Assembly: GCA_013216135.1 (NCBI GenBank)
Contig: JABSOS010000015.1
Span: 1 to 64,000 of the forward strand
Reading direction: 5' to 3'
Origin: Candidatus Caenarcanales bacterium
GTDB taxonomy: Bacteria; Cyanobacteriota; Vampirovibrionia; LMEP-6097
DNA length: 64,000 nt
Part shown: positions 54,236 through 63,867 of the stretch, piece after piece
Layout: every line of letters starts with the position of its first letter
Numbering within the stretch: the first letter of the stretch is position 1
Position numbers and translations under genes: made by a program
Notes under the pieces: generated by a model
What the model was told of the DNA's origin: nothing
What the model saw: the letters and a program-made list of their open reading frames with translations, nothing else
Database searches by the model: none

Positions 54236-55677
54236 GGAATTTCATCCCCTTCTAAAACCCAAGTATCTTTACTCCCACCACCCTGAGATGAATTAACTAC
54301 TAAAGAACCTTTTACTAGAGCGACTCTAGTTAAACCACCAGGTGTCACAAAAATATCTTTTCCATAAAGAATATATGGGCGAATATCTACGTGTCTTCCT
54401 TCTATACCTTCTTCTACTACAGTAGGTGAACGCGACAGTGCTAAAGTTGGCTGAGCAATATAAGCACGAGGATTCGCTTTAATTTTCTCTTTAAACTCTT
54501 CCCTTTCTTTCTTCTTAGACTTAGGTCCTATAAGCATACCGTAACCACCAGATTGATCAACAGCTTTCACCACAAGGTCTTTAAGATTATCTAAAACATA
54601 TTCCCTGTCTTTTTTATTATCACAGAGGTAAGTAGGAACATTAGGGATGATAGCTTCTTCACCTAAATAGTATTTGATAATTTTAGGGACATAGGAGTAA
54701 ACAGCTTTATCATCTGCAATCCCAGTACCAGGTGCATTTGCTAAAGCTACCTTACCTTTACAGTATGCATTTATTAAACCTGGAACTCCTAATAGTGAGT
54801 CTGGATTAAAGACTTGTGGATCTAAAAAGTCATCATCTATTCTTCGATATATGACATCTACTTTTCTAAAACCTTTAGTGGTTCTCAGCATGACTTCGTC
54901 ATTGATTACAGTTAAATCGGAGCCTTGGGCTAGAGTAACTCCCATTTCTTGAGCAAGGTAGGTATGCTCAAAGTAAGCTGAATTATAAATCCCAGGAGTT
55001 AAAACTACGATACTAGGATCTTTACTAGATTCAGGAGCTAAGTGCATAAGCGTCTCATAGAGCTGGTCAGGGTACTCAGCAACTCTTCTTACTTTCATAG
55101 TATGGAAAACATCTGGAAAAGTTTTTTTTAGAATCGCTCTATTCTCTAGGACATAAGAAACTCCAGATGGGCATCTTAAATTATCTTCTAAAACATAAAA
55201 CTCTCCATCTTTATCTCGAACTAAGTCAGTTCCAGTAATATGAATCCAAATCCCTTTAGGTGGCTTCAATCCCTCACACTCTTTTAAGTAAGTACTTGAT
55301 GATTTAATTAGATTTTTTGGAACGACTTTATCTCTAAAAATCCTTTGCTCATTATATACATCATCTATAAAGAGATTCAAAGCTTTAATTCTTTGCTTAA
55401 GACCTCTTTCAAGTCTATCCCACTCTGAACCAGGAATTACTCTAGGGATAATATCAAATGGAAAAATCTTTTCTATACCTTGTTTATCACCATAAACACT
55501 AAAGGTTATACCTTGTTGTTTCAGCGCTCTATCTGCAGCTAAGCGTCTTCGCTTAAGTTCTCTTTTAGAGAGTGTGTTGATTTTTTTGATGAGGGGCGCA
55601 ACAAAGTTGCGTGGCTCTGAGCTATCATCAAAGAGCTCATCATAAAACCCACCAATATCATAAGAATCAAAGTTCAT
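54229..55677 (-). CDS. Circularly permuted ATP-grasp protein (DUF404/DUF407)
   Basis: 482 residues of the circularly permuted ATP-grasp type 2: MNFDSYDIGGFYDELFDD at the start, LRCPSGVSYVLENR near 175, GIYNSAYFEHTYLAQEMG near 235, AVDQSGGYGMLIGPKS near 375 and RPYILYGKDIFVTPGGLTRVAL near 425. By analogy with ATP-grasp ligases it should couple ATP hydrolysis to amide-bond formation; the substrate is unknown. It overlaps the genes on both sides (7 and 11 bases), so it is co-translated with the alpha-E protein and the fused amidotransferase/transglutaminase. Confidence 0.92.
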   Translation of the reverse strand: MNFDSYDIGGFYDELFDDSSEPRNFVAPLIKKINTLSKRELKRRRLAADRALKQQGITFSVYGDKQGIEKIFPFDIIPRVIPGSEWDRLERGLKQRIKALNLFIDDVYNEQRIFRDKVVPKNLIKSSSTYLKECEGLKPPKGIWIHITGTDLVRDKDGEFYVLEDNLRCPSGVSYVLENRAILKKTFPDVFHTMKVRRVAEYPDQLYETLMHLAPESSKDPSIVVLTPGIYNSAYFEHTYLAQEMGVTLAQGSDLTVINDEVMLRTTKGFRKVDVIYRRIDDDFLDPQVFNPDSLLGVPGLINAYCKGKVALANAPGTGIADDKAVYSYVPKIIKYYLGEEAIIPNVPTYLCDNKKDREYVLDNLKDLVVKAVDQSGGYGMLIGPKSKKKEREEFKEKIKANPRAYIAQPTLALSRSPTVVEEGIEGRHVDIRPYILYGKDIFVTPGGLTRVALVKGSLVVNSSQGGGSKDTWVLEGDEIPC

Positions 55678-57538
55678 CGAAGACTTCTTTTATTTTAACT
55701 TCAACTTTCAGAGTTTCAAGTCCCCCGCCTCTAAAAATCGTCCCCGAGGTCGGAGTTGCATCACGGTAGTTTCTACCACAGGCTACCCTTATATGATCCT
55801 GTGAGACTTTGCAGCCATTAGTAGGATCAAAACCACGCCATCCCATATAAGGTAAGTAAACTTCTGCCCAAGCGTGAGATGCTTCTGACTGGAGTTTATT
55901 TTCATAATTAGCTCCAGTGTAAATATACCCCATTCTGTATCTAGCTGGAATACTGAGCAAACGGCACAGACAGATAAAAAGATTTGCAAAATCTTGGCAA
56001 ACACCTTGACGTGAAGCGTAGACTTCAAACGGAGTCGTACTGAGAGATGTACTCCCTTGGATATAATCATAATCTTTATAAATAGTTTGATTCATATCCT
56101 CTAAGGTGTTAATCAAATGATATTCATTTCTCTCAGCAAAGCTCATTGCATAATCAGTTAATTCAGAGAGTTGAGTCTCTGGAAGCTCCTCCGGAAGAAG
56201 GTATGACATCATCATCTGCCTTTGCCATGGCATCCAAACAAGTGGCATAGAGGTTTTACGACTTGCAATATTATAGTCATCAGGTGGGGAAGCATATAGC
56301 TTTACTCTACTAGTAGCTTCTATACAAAGTGCCTTATAAGGTAAATCTATACTGTAATGAACACTCTGATTACCGAAGACATCTTCATAATAAATTTCTT
56401 CCCCTTCGACACTTACTGTAAGCTTCGAGAGAACTACATCCTGCACCTTATCTTCTAGTGGCTGTAAACGAAATCTATGAGTACTATGCTCGACCGCTTC
56501 AGTATATTCATAGCTACTAATATGAGAAACATCGAAGACTCTATAAGTAAGTGGCTCACCTTCATTCGTATGTGTCATCGCCCTAATGTTAGTAATTGAA
56601 GCTATGTGAGGTAAAGGATTTAAGTCTTGAATAACTGCTGACTGATTAGTCTGAAGTTGCTGAGCGGGTCTATGAACATTCGTGAAATCTTTTTGCTCTG
56701 CACTAGGTTCTAGTCCCTGATAGACAGGTGATTTTTCAGAAGCATCAGCTTTGTTATTCCAAACCACAGCTCCTCTTTTAGCAACAATTATTTGTCCAGG
56801 CTGCATTTGCTGCCATTCACCCTGTTTAAATTTAGAACTACTAAAGATTACAGCTGTTCTATAACTATCTCTTGGATCATTAATCTCAAGAGATACTTGG
56901 TCTGAAAAAAACATTTTTGTTTTAGTTTTGGGTTTAATTCTCGTGTAGTAAATAGGTGATGGTGATTGAGATCCCTGGAAACAAACTAAAGTTAAACCAT
57001 CTGTGATAACCATATCAGCGCTACCTAATTTATCTAATTCAGTAAACCAAGCCTCTAATTGTTCTGGTTTAATATCTGCAAGTTTACGTGCGCCAGAAGC
57101 TTGCATCATACCTAATAAGTAACAGAAAGCAATTTCAGAATCAGTAGTACCTAATGGCTCGAGGAAACGAGACTTATTAGCATGAAGCTTATATAAGCTC
57201 ATCTTATCTAAATCACCATTATGCATAAAAACCCAGTCTCTACCAGCAAAACTTCTGGAGAAGGGTTGAGTTTCATGATTAGTATAGCCTTGTGCAGCGC
57301 CTAAAATTTTAGAGATAAAAGTAGTGGAACGGAAATTTTCCCAGTCCATTAAAGCTTCAGTTAAAATCTTAGTATTTTTTGCTCCGGGATCTTTAGCGAC
57401 AGCAGCTCCCTGATAATCATTTGGGTACCAAGCAAAGCCCCAACCTAAAGGATGCCTTCCCTGAGCAGCTTCAGCTATATTCAAACTAATTGAAGGGGAG
57501 CTTAACGCATCAAAATTAAGTGCAAAGATATCGCTCAA
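55667..57538 (-). CDS. Class II glutamine-amidotransferase-like domain fused to transglutaminase
   Basis: 623 residues, TTG start. Residues 1 to about 270 are a class II (Ntn) amidotransferase-like domain: HPLGWGFAWYP, NHETQPFSR and FMHNGDLD. The nucleophile position, Cys2 in classical members, is Ser (MSDIFALNFD). About 330-420 is a transglutaminase N-terminal beta domain, and about 450-600 a transglutaminase-like protease domain with Cys514 in QGVCQDFAN, His in SHAWAEVYLP and Asp in GFDPTNG. It could release ammonia or cut amides in the same pathway as the ATP-grasp gene. It overlaps that gene by 11 bases and is divergent from the DUF2126 gene. Confidence 0.88.
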   Translation of the reverse strand: MSDIFALNFDALSSPSISLNIAEAAQGRHPLGWGFAWYPNDYQGAAVAKDPGAKNTKILTEALMDWENFRSTTFISKILGAAQGYTNHETQPFSRSFAGRDWVFMHNGDLDKMSLYKLHANKSRFLEPLGTTDSEIAFCYLLGMMQASGARKLADIKPEQLEAWFTELDKLGSADMVITDGLTLVCFQGSQSPSPIYYTRIKPKTKTKMFFSDQVSLEINDPRDSYRTAVIFSSSKFKQGEWQQMQPGQIIVAKRGAVVWNNKADASEKSPVYQGLEPSAEQKDFTNVHRPAQQLQTNQSAVIQDLNPLPHIASITNIRAMTHTNEGEPLTYRVFDVSHISSYEYTEAVEHSTHRFRLQPLEDKVQDVVLSKLTVSVEGEEIYYEDVFGNQSVHYSIDLPYKALCIEATSRVKLYASPPDDYNIASRKTSMPLVWMPWQRQMMMSYLLPEELPETQLSELTDYAMSFAERNEYHLINTLEDMNQTIYKDYDYIQGSTSLSTTPFEVYASRQGVCQDFANLFICLCRLLSIPARYRMGYIYTGANYENKLQSEASHAWAEVYLPYMGWRGFDPTNGCKVSQDHIRVACGRNYRDATPTSGTIFRGGGLETLKVEVKIKEVFDEL

Positions 57539-57708
57539 GACTTATCCTAGGTACCAGATTATTATATACCCTAGATTTACTGATTTAAAGACCCACTTTA
57601 AAATCCTGAACTAATTTTCAGTCCTTAAGATAAAAAATAACTAATCTCTATGGTTGAGAAGTACAAATTAAAGATATTTGTATATTATATAGATGGAAGA
57701 TAAAGCAA

Positions 57709-60700
57709 ATGGGTAAGCTGGTAGCATTAAATCATAAAACACATTATAAGTATGATAAATTAATCCAGCTTGGGAGTCAGACGATAAGGCTAAAGCCTGC
57801 ACCACATACTAGATCCCACATCCAGTCTTATTCTTTAAAGGTCACTCCAGAAAATCATTTTATAAACTGGCAGCAGGATCCTTTTGGGAATTATTTAGCA
57901 AGATTAGTTTTCCCAGAAAAGACTAAAGAGTTTAAAGTTGAGGTTGACCTCATCACGGAAATTAGAGTTTTTAATCCCTTCGACTTCTTCTTAGAAGAAT
58001 ACGCTGAGACTTTTCCTTTCACTTATACAGATAACCTAGAAAAAGAATTAGCACCTTACTTAGAAATTAAAGAAAAAGGTAAACTTCTAAAGAAAATAGT
58101 TAAAGAAATTAGCAAGGATATTGAAGCTAAAGATGAGTATAAAAGTATCGATTTCTTAGTTAGTGTAAATCAAAAAGTATACGACTTACTAAAATACGTA
58201 ATCCGTTTAGAACCAGGAATTCAAAGCTGCGAGGAAACATTAGAACTTAAAAGTGGTTCCTGCCGTGATATGGCATGGTTATTATGCCAGGTCTTTAGAC
58301 ACTTAGGCTTAGCCACTAGATTTGCTTCTGGATATTTAATTCAATTAACAGCTGATGAAAAAGCACTAGATGGTCCTTCTGGTCCTGATGAAGATTTCAC
58401 TGATTTACATGCATGGACTGAAGTTTATTTACCTGGAGCTGGCTGGGTAGGTTTAGATGCCACCTCTGGTTTATTTACGGGGGAAGGTCATATTCCACTT
58501 TGTGCTACCCCAAATCCATCTAGCGCTGCTCCCATCAGTGGTTCATTAGAAGACTGTGAAAGCTCTATGGAGCATGAAATGTCTGTAAGTAGAATTCATG
58601 AAGAAAAAGCAGTTGCAAAACCATATACAGATACTGAGTGGAATGAAATCAATGAGCTTGCTTATAAGGTAGATAGAGACTTAGAAAGTGAAGATATTCG
58701 TTTAACCATGGGAGGAGAACCGACCTTCGTTTCTCTAGATGATAGATCAGGAAAAGAGTGGCATTTTACTGCACTTAGTGAAAATAAAAGTAAGCTTGCA
58801 CTAGATTTACTTTATCGATTAAAAAATAAATTCTCCGATGGCGCTAGTTTACAATTCGCTCAAGGAAAATGGTATCCAGGAGAAGAATTACCGAGATGGT
58901 CAATGAATTGTACTTGGAGAAAAGATTCAGAGAAAATATGGAAAGATGAAACCCTGCTTGCAAGACCAGATATAGATCTTGGGCATAGTGAAAAAGATGC
59001 TAAGAATTTCTTAGTAAAACTTGCAAACAAGTTAGGTATACCAGACTCATATATAATCCCAGCCTTTGAATCTGAAGCTCATTTTATTAATATTGCAAGA
59101 GGCTCGTTTGTCTCAGGAAAACCTATTAAACTCGATGAAGTACGCAAGAAAAATATTAATAAAGAGGTAGCCTTCATTCTTCCTCTACATCACTCACCTA
59201 CTCGTGAACAATGGATTAGTAACAAGTGGGAATTCTTTGAAGGTAAGCTTAGTTTAATAGTTGGTGATTCACCTGCTGGTTTACGTTTACCCCTTGCAGA
59301 CTTACCTTATGTAGAAGCTGCTAATAGTGAATTTAGAGAAAACAGATGCCCATTCGACCAAAAGAAACAACTTCCAAGCCGAGAAGATTTAAGTAAGCAA
59401 CTAAAGTCTTATAAAGTTTCAGATGAAGCTTTTAAAAACGATCCTAATGCTCTTATTAAAAGTGCAATGTGTACAGAGATTAGGAACGGAATCATTCATG
59501 TCTTTCTAGCACCAACACATTTAATAGAGCATGGTTTAGAACTTTTAATAGCTTTAGAAGAAACTGCAAAAGAATTGAAAACACCTATCGTGGTAGAAGG
59601 TTATCCACTAGCTAAAGATTTAAGAGTAGAGAACTTTAGTGTTACTCCTGACCCTGGAGTAATTGAAGTAAACATCCAACCTTCCTCTAACTGGGATGGC
59701 CTTAAAAATATTATTTCAAATATCTATGAAGAAGCACGTAAATCTCGTTTAAGTGCTGAGAAGTTTATGCTAGATGGTAGGCGTGTTGGAACAGGTGGTG
59801 GCAACCATATCGTAATCGGCGCCGCTAGTCCAGAAGACAGTCCATTTCTAAGACGTCCAGATTTATTAAGAAGCTTTCTTGCTTTCTGGCAAAACCACCC
59901 TTCTCTTTCTTATTTATTCTCTGCGATGTATATAGGACCAACTAGTCAGTTCCCGAGAATTGATGAAGCTAGACACGATTCTCTATATGAATTAGAGATT
60001 GCTTTTAAGCAGATAGATAATTTAGATACCCCATATATTCAGCCTTGGTTAGTGGATAGATTATTTAGGAATTTATTAGTAGATCTCACCGGGAACACTC
60101 ATAGAGCGGAATTTTGCATCGACAAGCTTTATAGCCCTGACAGCAACACTGGTCGCCTTGGTTTACTCGAGATGAGAGGCTTTGAGATGACCCCTCATCC
60201 ACAGATGAATCTTTTGCAAGCACTGCTAGTAAGAGCTGCCCTAGTAAGTTTCTGGAAGAAACCATATAAGCAAGACTTAGTTAATTGGGGTACTTTATTA
60301 CACGATAAATATATGCTTCCTACTTACCTAATGGAAGACTTCACAGATGTTTTAAACTACTTATCAGACTCTTCGTATCATTTTCAAAAGTCTTGGTTTG
60401 AACCTTTCTTTAATTTCAGATTCCCTAAATACGGTGAAGTAAATATAGAAGGTATTAAGCTTGAGCTAAGAATGGCACTTGAACCATGGCCAGTCATGGG
60501 TGAGGAAGCCAATGCAGGAGGAACTAGCAGAGCTGTAGATTCTTCTGTAGAAAGACTTGAAGTAAAACTTACAGGTATAGTCCCAGAAAGACATATTCTG
60601 ACTTGCAATGGCATTGAAGTTCCACTAAAACAAACTAGAGAAAAGGGAACTAGTGTAGCTGCTATTAGATTTAAAGCTTGGGCACCTTATTCAAGCCTGC

Positions 60701-60984
60701 ACCCTAATATCGATGCTCATGGTCCACTTATCTTTGATCTTTTTGATAAACGTTACGATAGGTCAATCGGTGGCTGCACTTACCATATATCCCACCCAGG
60801 TGGTAGAAACTATGATACTTATCCAGTAAATGAAAATGAAGCTGAAGGGCGTATACTTTCTCGCTTCGAAGCTGCTGGACATAGTCCAGGAGAAATATCA
60901 ATTACTAAAACAGAAGCGAATTCATACTTCCCACATACTTTAGATTTAAGGCTCTATCCTAATATTAGAAAGGTTTTTGTGTAA
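57709..60984 (+). CDS. Transglutaminase-like protein with DUF2126 domain
   Basis: 1091 residues, two-part. Residues 1 to about 290: transglutaminase N-terminal beta domain and protease-like domain with Cys185 (GSCRDMAW), His234 (DLHAWTEVY) and Asp250 (GLDATSG). From about 310: the large DUF2126 domain, starting with RLTMGGEPTFVSLDDRSG and including DGRRVGTGGGNHIVIG near 690 and EMRGFEMTPHPQMN near 825, regarded as an amidoligase-like module. This gene is a regular partner of the alpha-E/ATP-grasp pair in bacteria. Divergent from the other three genes, with a 170-base AT-rich promoter interval that holds no other gene. Confidence 0.92.
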   Translation: MGKLVALNHKTHYKYDKLIQLGSQTIRLKPAPHTRSHIQSYSLKVTPENHFINWQQDPFGNYLARLVFPEKTKEFKVEVDLITEIRVFNPFDFFLEEYAETFPFTYTDNLEKELAPYLEIKEKGKLLKKIVKEISKDIEAKDEYKSIDFLVSVNQKVYDLLKYVIRLEPGIQSCEETLELKSGSCRDMAWLLCQVFRHLGLATRFASGYLIQLTADEKALDGPSGPDEDFTDLHAWTEVYLPGAGWVGLDATSGLFTGEGHIPLCATPNPSSAAPISGSLEDCESSMEHEMSVSRIHEEKAVAKPYTDTEWNEINELAYKVDRDLESEDIRLTMGGEPTFVSLDDRSGKEWHFTALSENKSKLALDLLYRLKNKFSDGASLQFAQGKWYPGEELPRWSMNCTWRKDSEKIWKDETLLARPDIDLGHSEKDAKNFLVKLANKLGIPDSYIIPAFESEAHFINIARGSFVSGKPIKLDEVRKKNINKEVAFILPLHHSPTREQWISNKWEFFEGKLSLIVGDSPAGLRLPLADLPYVEAANSEFRENRCPFDQKKQLPSREDLSKQLKSYKVSDEAFKNDPNALIKSAMCTEIRNGIIHVFLAPTHLIEHGLELLIALEETAKELKTPIVVEGYPLAKDLRVENFSVTPDPGVIEVNIQPSSNWDGLKNIISNIYEEARKSRLSAEKFMLDGRRVGTGGGNHIVIGAASPEDSPFLRRPDLLRSFLAFWQNHPSLSYLFSAMYIGPTSQFPRIDEARHDSLYELEIAFKQIDNLDTPYIQPWLVDRLFRNLLVDLTGNTHRAEFCIDKLYSPDSNTGRLGLLEMRGFEMTPHPQMNLLQALLVRAALVSFWKKPYKQDLVNWGTLLHDKYMLPTYLMEDFTDVLNYLSDSSYHFQKSWFEPFFNFRFPKYGEVNIEGIKLELRMALEPWPVMGEEANAGGTSRAVDSSVERLEVKLTGIVPERHILTCNGIEVPLKQTREKGTSVAAIRFKAWAPYSSLHPNIDAHGPLIFDLFDKRYDRSIGGCTYHISHPGGRNYDTYPVNENEAEGRILSRFEAAGHSPGEISITKTEANSYFPHTLDLRLYPNIRKVFV

Positions 60985-61011
60985 AGCTAAAATCTATAGT
61001 AAATTAAACTT

Positions 61012-62700
61012 ATGAGTAAAGATGCCTTAAAATATTCTGGCTACAGCCTATTAGTCCTAGCATTAATAGGAATAATAATACTTAATGTCACATTTATAAA
61101 TGAAAAAGTAAAGTACCATGAATTCATTAATGACTTCATTCCCCAAGCATTAGAAAAAAATATCTTTAGCTTCCCGATAAAGAAAGGACATGATCTTTTT
61201 GACCCTAAAACAAATCATAAAATAACTAAAGTCTATGCTCCTTATGGAATCAGTTTAGATGCCATCTCACAAAACCCAGATTTAAGAGTTTCTAGATTTA
61301 GAACTAAAAAACAAATCCCTATTAATTCAAACGCTTTACTTTATTTACCGAAACCTTACTTAATCGCTGGAAGTTTTCATAATGAAGCTTACCCACACGA
61401 TACTTCTTACAGCATTGAATTATTCATGGATTTAATAAAATCAGCTGCTATCGATAGAGATTATGCACAGAAGCTTTTAGAAATCACGAAAGATCAGCTC
61501 GATAATTTTTATTACGAAGTGAAACATTTTAGTTACCCACTAAACGGTAATAGAGCTTATTTTTCAACTCGAAGCCAAGCAAACACTATAGTAACGAACG
61601 TTAAAGATTATTATGAAATCACAAAAAACAAAAAATGGTTAAAGAAAAAAGGTATAGCTTTAGCTCAAGGAATCATAGACTACTGGCTTAAAGGGAAAGT
61701 TTACTTAGATAAAGAAAGACAGCATTTTGCTTTCAAATGGATCGCAGATGGTTCAGGAAAGTGTTTTGAGTTAATGGAAAGCTACGAAGATCATGATTAC
61801 TTCTACGACAAAATTCATGATCAATTAGAAGCTTATAAAGAATTACAGGAAAAAGATGATTTGAGCTTACCTCACTTTGCTAAAGGCTTTGACTATAAAA
61901 AAGTTTTAACAAAGAAAAATAAAAGTAATCTCGGTTTGAGTTACTTCTATTACTATAGCGATCGATTAAGTAAAGTATCAGGCTATGATACTAATTCTAT
62001 CTATGGTCCTTTTAATGCTTTTACAGATGATTTCATTCCAGCTGACCACAACCTAAAACTCTATAAGTCTCTCAATGACTTTATCTTCTTACTTAACGAA
62101 ACAGAAGCAGAGCCAGTAACTATTAAGAAATACTCAAACATAGCTAAGAGGCTAAAAGAAAGTATCAACAAATATTTATGGGATGAAGAGCAAGGTTATT
62201 TCTTTGAATATAACTATAAAAGAGAAGATTTAAGAACAAAGTATGGCTTTCTTTCTTCTGCTTATGCTCTATGGGCAGAGTGGTTTGATATAGAAAGCTC
62301 AGAAGATCTAGAGCAACTCTATAAAACATTTAAGTATCTAAAGAATAATTTCAAAAGTAAAAAAGGTTTATACGCCTCTAATGTAGAAACAGGAATCCAA
62401 TGGGACAAGCCATATATCTGGCCAATTCAGCAAGGCATGGTGATTAAAGGCTTAATGAATTACTCGAAGAAATTAGAAAACTTAAACCCTAAAAAATCCA
62501 AGAAGTTTAAAAAGTTTGCCTTAGAGATGGCTTATAACTTTAATAATTCAAATTTTCAAGATTGGCTAAAAGCAAATGGTACAAGCATTAAAGAGAAAGT
62601 TACTCCAGAGGAAGAAACCTTATTTACAGGTTATGCAACTGGGGAGAACTATACTTGGAATATGGCTACGGTATTGTATTTTGACTCTATATTAAATTAA
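61012..62700 (+). CDS. Membrane-anchored trehalase-like protein (GH37-like)
   Basis: 562 residues. One N-terminal membrane helix (about 9-26) anchors a large external or periplasmic domain that looks like a diverged six-hairpin glycosidase of the trehalase family: LIAGSFHNEAYPHDTSY near 117 (trehalase GGRF-E-YYWD-Y site), FIPADHNLKLYK near 344 (usual VPVDLN), QWDKPYIWPIQQ near 462 (signature QWD-P-WAP) and a late GENYTWNMATVL. Key acidic residues are not all in place, so the substrate may not be trehalose. It starts 27 bases after the DUF2126 gene and is probably co-transcribed. Confidence 0.7.
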   Translation: MSKDALKYSGYSLLVLALIGIIILNVTFINEKVKYHEFINDFIPQALEKNIFSFPIKKGHDLFDPKTNHKITKVYAPYGISLDAISQNPDLRVSRFRTKKQIPINSNALLYLPKPYLIAGSFHNEAYPHDTSYSIELFMDLIKSAAIDRDYAQKLLEITKDQLDNFYYEVKHFSYPLNGNRAYFSTRSQANTIVTNVKDYYEITKNKKWLKKKGIALAQGIIDYWLKGKVYLDKERQHFAFKWIADGSGKCFELMESYEDHDYFYDKIHDQLEAYKELQEKDDLSLPHFAKGFDYKKVLTKKNKSNLGLSYFYYYSDRLSKVSGYDTNSIYGPFNAFTDDFIPADHNLKLYKSLNDFIFLLNETEAEPVTIKKYSNIAKRLKESINKYLWDEEQGYFFEYNYKREDLRTKYGFLSSAYALWAEWFDIESSEDLEQLYKTFKYLKNNFKSKKGLYASNVETGIQWDKPYIWPIQQGMVIKGLMNYSKKLENLNPKKSKKFKKFALEMAYNFNNSNFQDWLKANGTSIKEKVTPEEETLFTGYATGENYTWNMATVLYFDSILN

Positions 62701-62709
62701 AACTATATC

Positions 62710-63786
62710 TTAGCGAAGCTTCCTACCACCAGAATTCCCGCCAGGACTTGCATTCAAAATTTTATTTTTTGTATTAGCATTATAGTTCCATTGAATAATC
62801 TTAGTTAATTTAAAACTTGCACTTGTAATCGCCTTCTCAAGTGTAGTTTCACCAGAATCTTCTATCTGTTTAGAGTTAACTACTGTTAAAATTTTATCTT
62901 TGCCTAAAACTAAAATCAATGCAGGTTTCAAATCTTTAATTTTCTCTGGGTGTTTCTCCAAAAATTTCAATATCGAAACAGCCTTGGCTTCATTGTTTAT
63001 GAAGTAATTCTGAAGCTCAGTAAAAGCTTTTGTAACTGGAGAAGTTTCTTTATAAACTATCTTTAATTTTTCTTTACCTGATTTACTCATGTCTCTACGT
63101 GCATTTTTTGGAAGTAACTCAAATACTCTATTGAGATTTTCATCTTCTAATACAGTCGGAACCATATTCAAGATTGATTGAAAGTTCTGTTCATCACTAT
63201 GAGCCTTCTTTTTCCTATCTAACACTAAGCCACCGTAACTTATATTAGCTATACGACTAAGAGCTTTAGCTGAAGATTTATCTGATAAACTCTTTAATTG
63301 TTCACCAAGAGATTTTCTCACTATATTTTGACCATTTGCAGTTGAAATATTAGAGATATGGTTTTCCGCTGGATTGAAAATATACTTGTCAAAGACATCC
63401 TTATTCTCATACAACTTTTTAACTCCACCTTCCATATTCTTCAAAGATTCAGTAATATGCCCCCAAGCCTTTCTCACAATCTCTTTCGAAACTTCTTTTA
63501 AATTAGACTTCATTTCATTCATAGAGCCATTTTGACTATCCAAAAAATTATTAGCCCCTTTATAAAAACCAATATAAGAATCTAAAAATTCAAAAACAGG
63601 CAACATGTCCTCAATAGAATTAGCTTTACTCAAAGAAGTAATCGCTTTGTCTAAATCAAGCTTAACTTCCTTCGGTAATTTTTTTACAAGTTTCAAATTA
63701 TATTGATTCACTTGATCAATATTTTCTTGAAGTGATGTAATTTGACTATAGTCATTTGCTTTAATAGTTTGAGCTTGTGTTTTCAT
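62710..63786 (-). CDS. Unknown helical protein
   Basis: 358 residues, nearly all helical, Lys/Asn/Ser-rich, with a Gly/Ser/Arg-rich end (SPGGNSGGRKLR). The N-terminus is polar (MKTQAQTIKANDYSQIT), without signal or membrane segment, as in the other unknown proteins of this window. No motif recognised. It converges on the trehalase-like gene with a 9-base gap. The 81 bases upstream (63787-63867) hold no gene. Confidence 0.6.
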   Translation of the reverse strand: MKTQAQTIKANDYSQITSLQENIDQVNQYNLKLVKKLPKEVKLDLDKAITSLSKANSIEDMLPVFEFLDSYIGFYKGANNFLDSQNGSMNEMKSNLKEVSKEIVRKAWGHITESLKNMEGGVKKLYENKDVFDKYIFNPAENHISNISTANGQNIVRKSLGEQLKSLSDKSSAKALSRIANISYGGLVLDRKKKAHSDEQNFQSILNMVPTVLEDENLNRVFELLPKNARRDMSKSGKEKLKIVYKETSPVTKAFTELQNYFINNEAKAVSILKFLEKHPEKIKDLKPALILVLGKDKILTVVNSKQIEDSGETTLEKAITSASFKLTKIIQWNYNANTKNKILNASPGGNSGGRKLR

Positions 63787-63867
63787 AAATTTTTGAAAAT
63801 TTTACAACACCTATATACACTTAAGAATTAAATCTAATTAATATCAGTCAAAGTAAAATAAAAAAAA

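Noticed and set aside
55789-56070. 93-residue frame inside the amidotransferase/transglutaminase gene
   Set aside because: Shadow frame of a gene with clear domain motifs on the same strand; composition is not protein-like.
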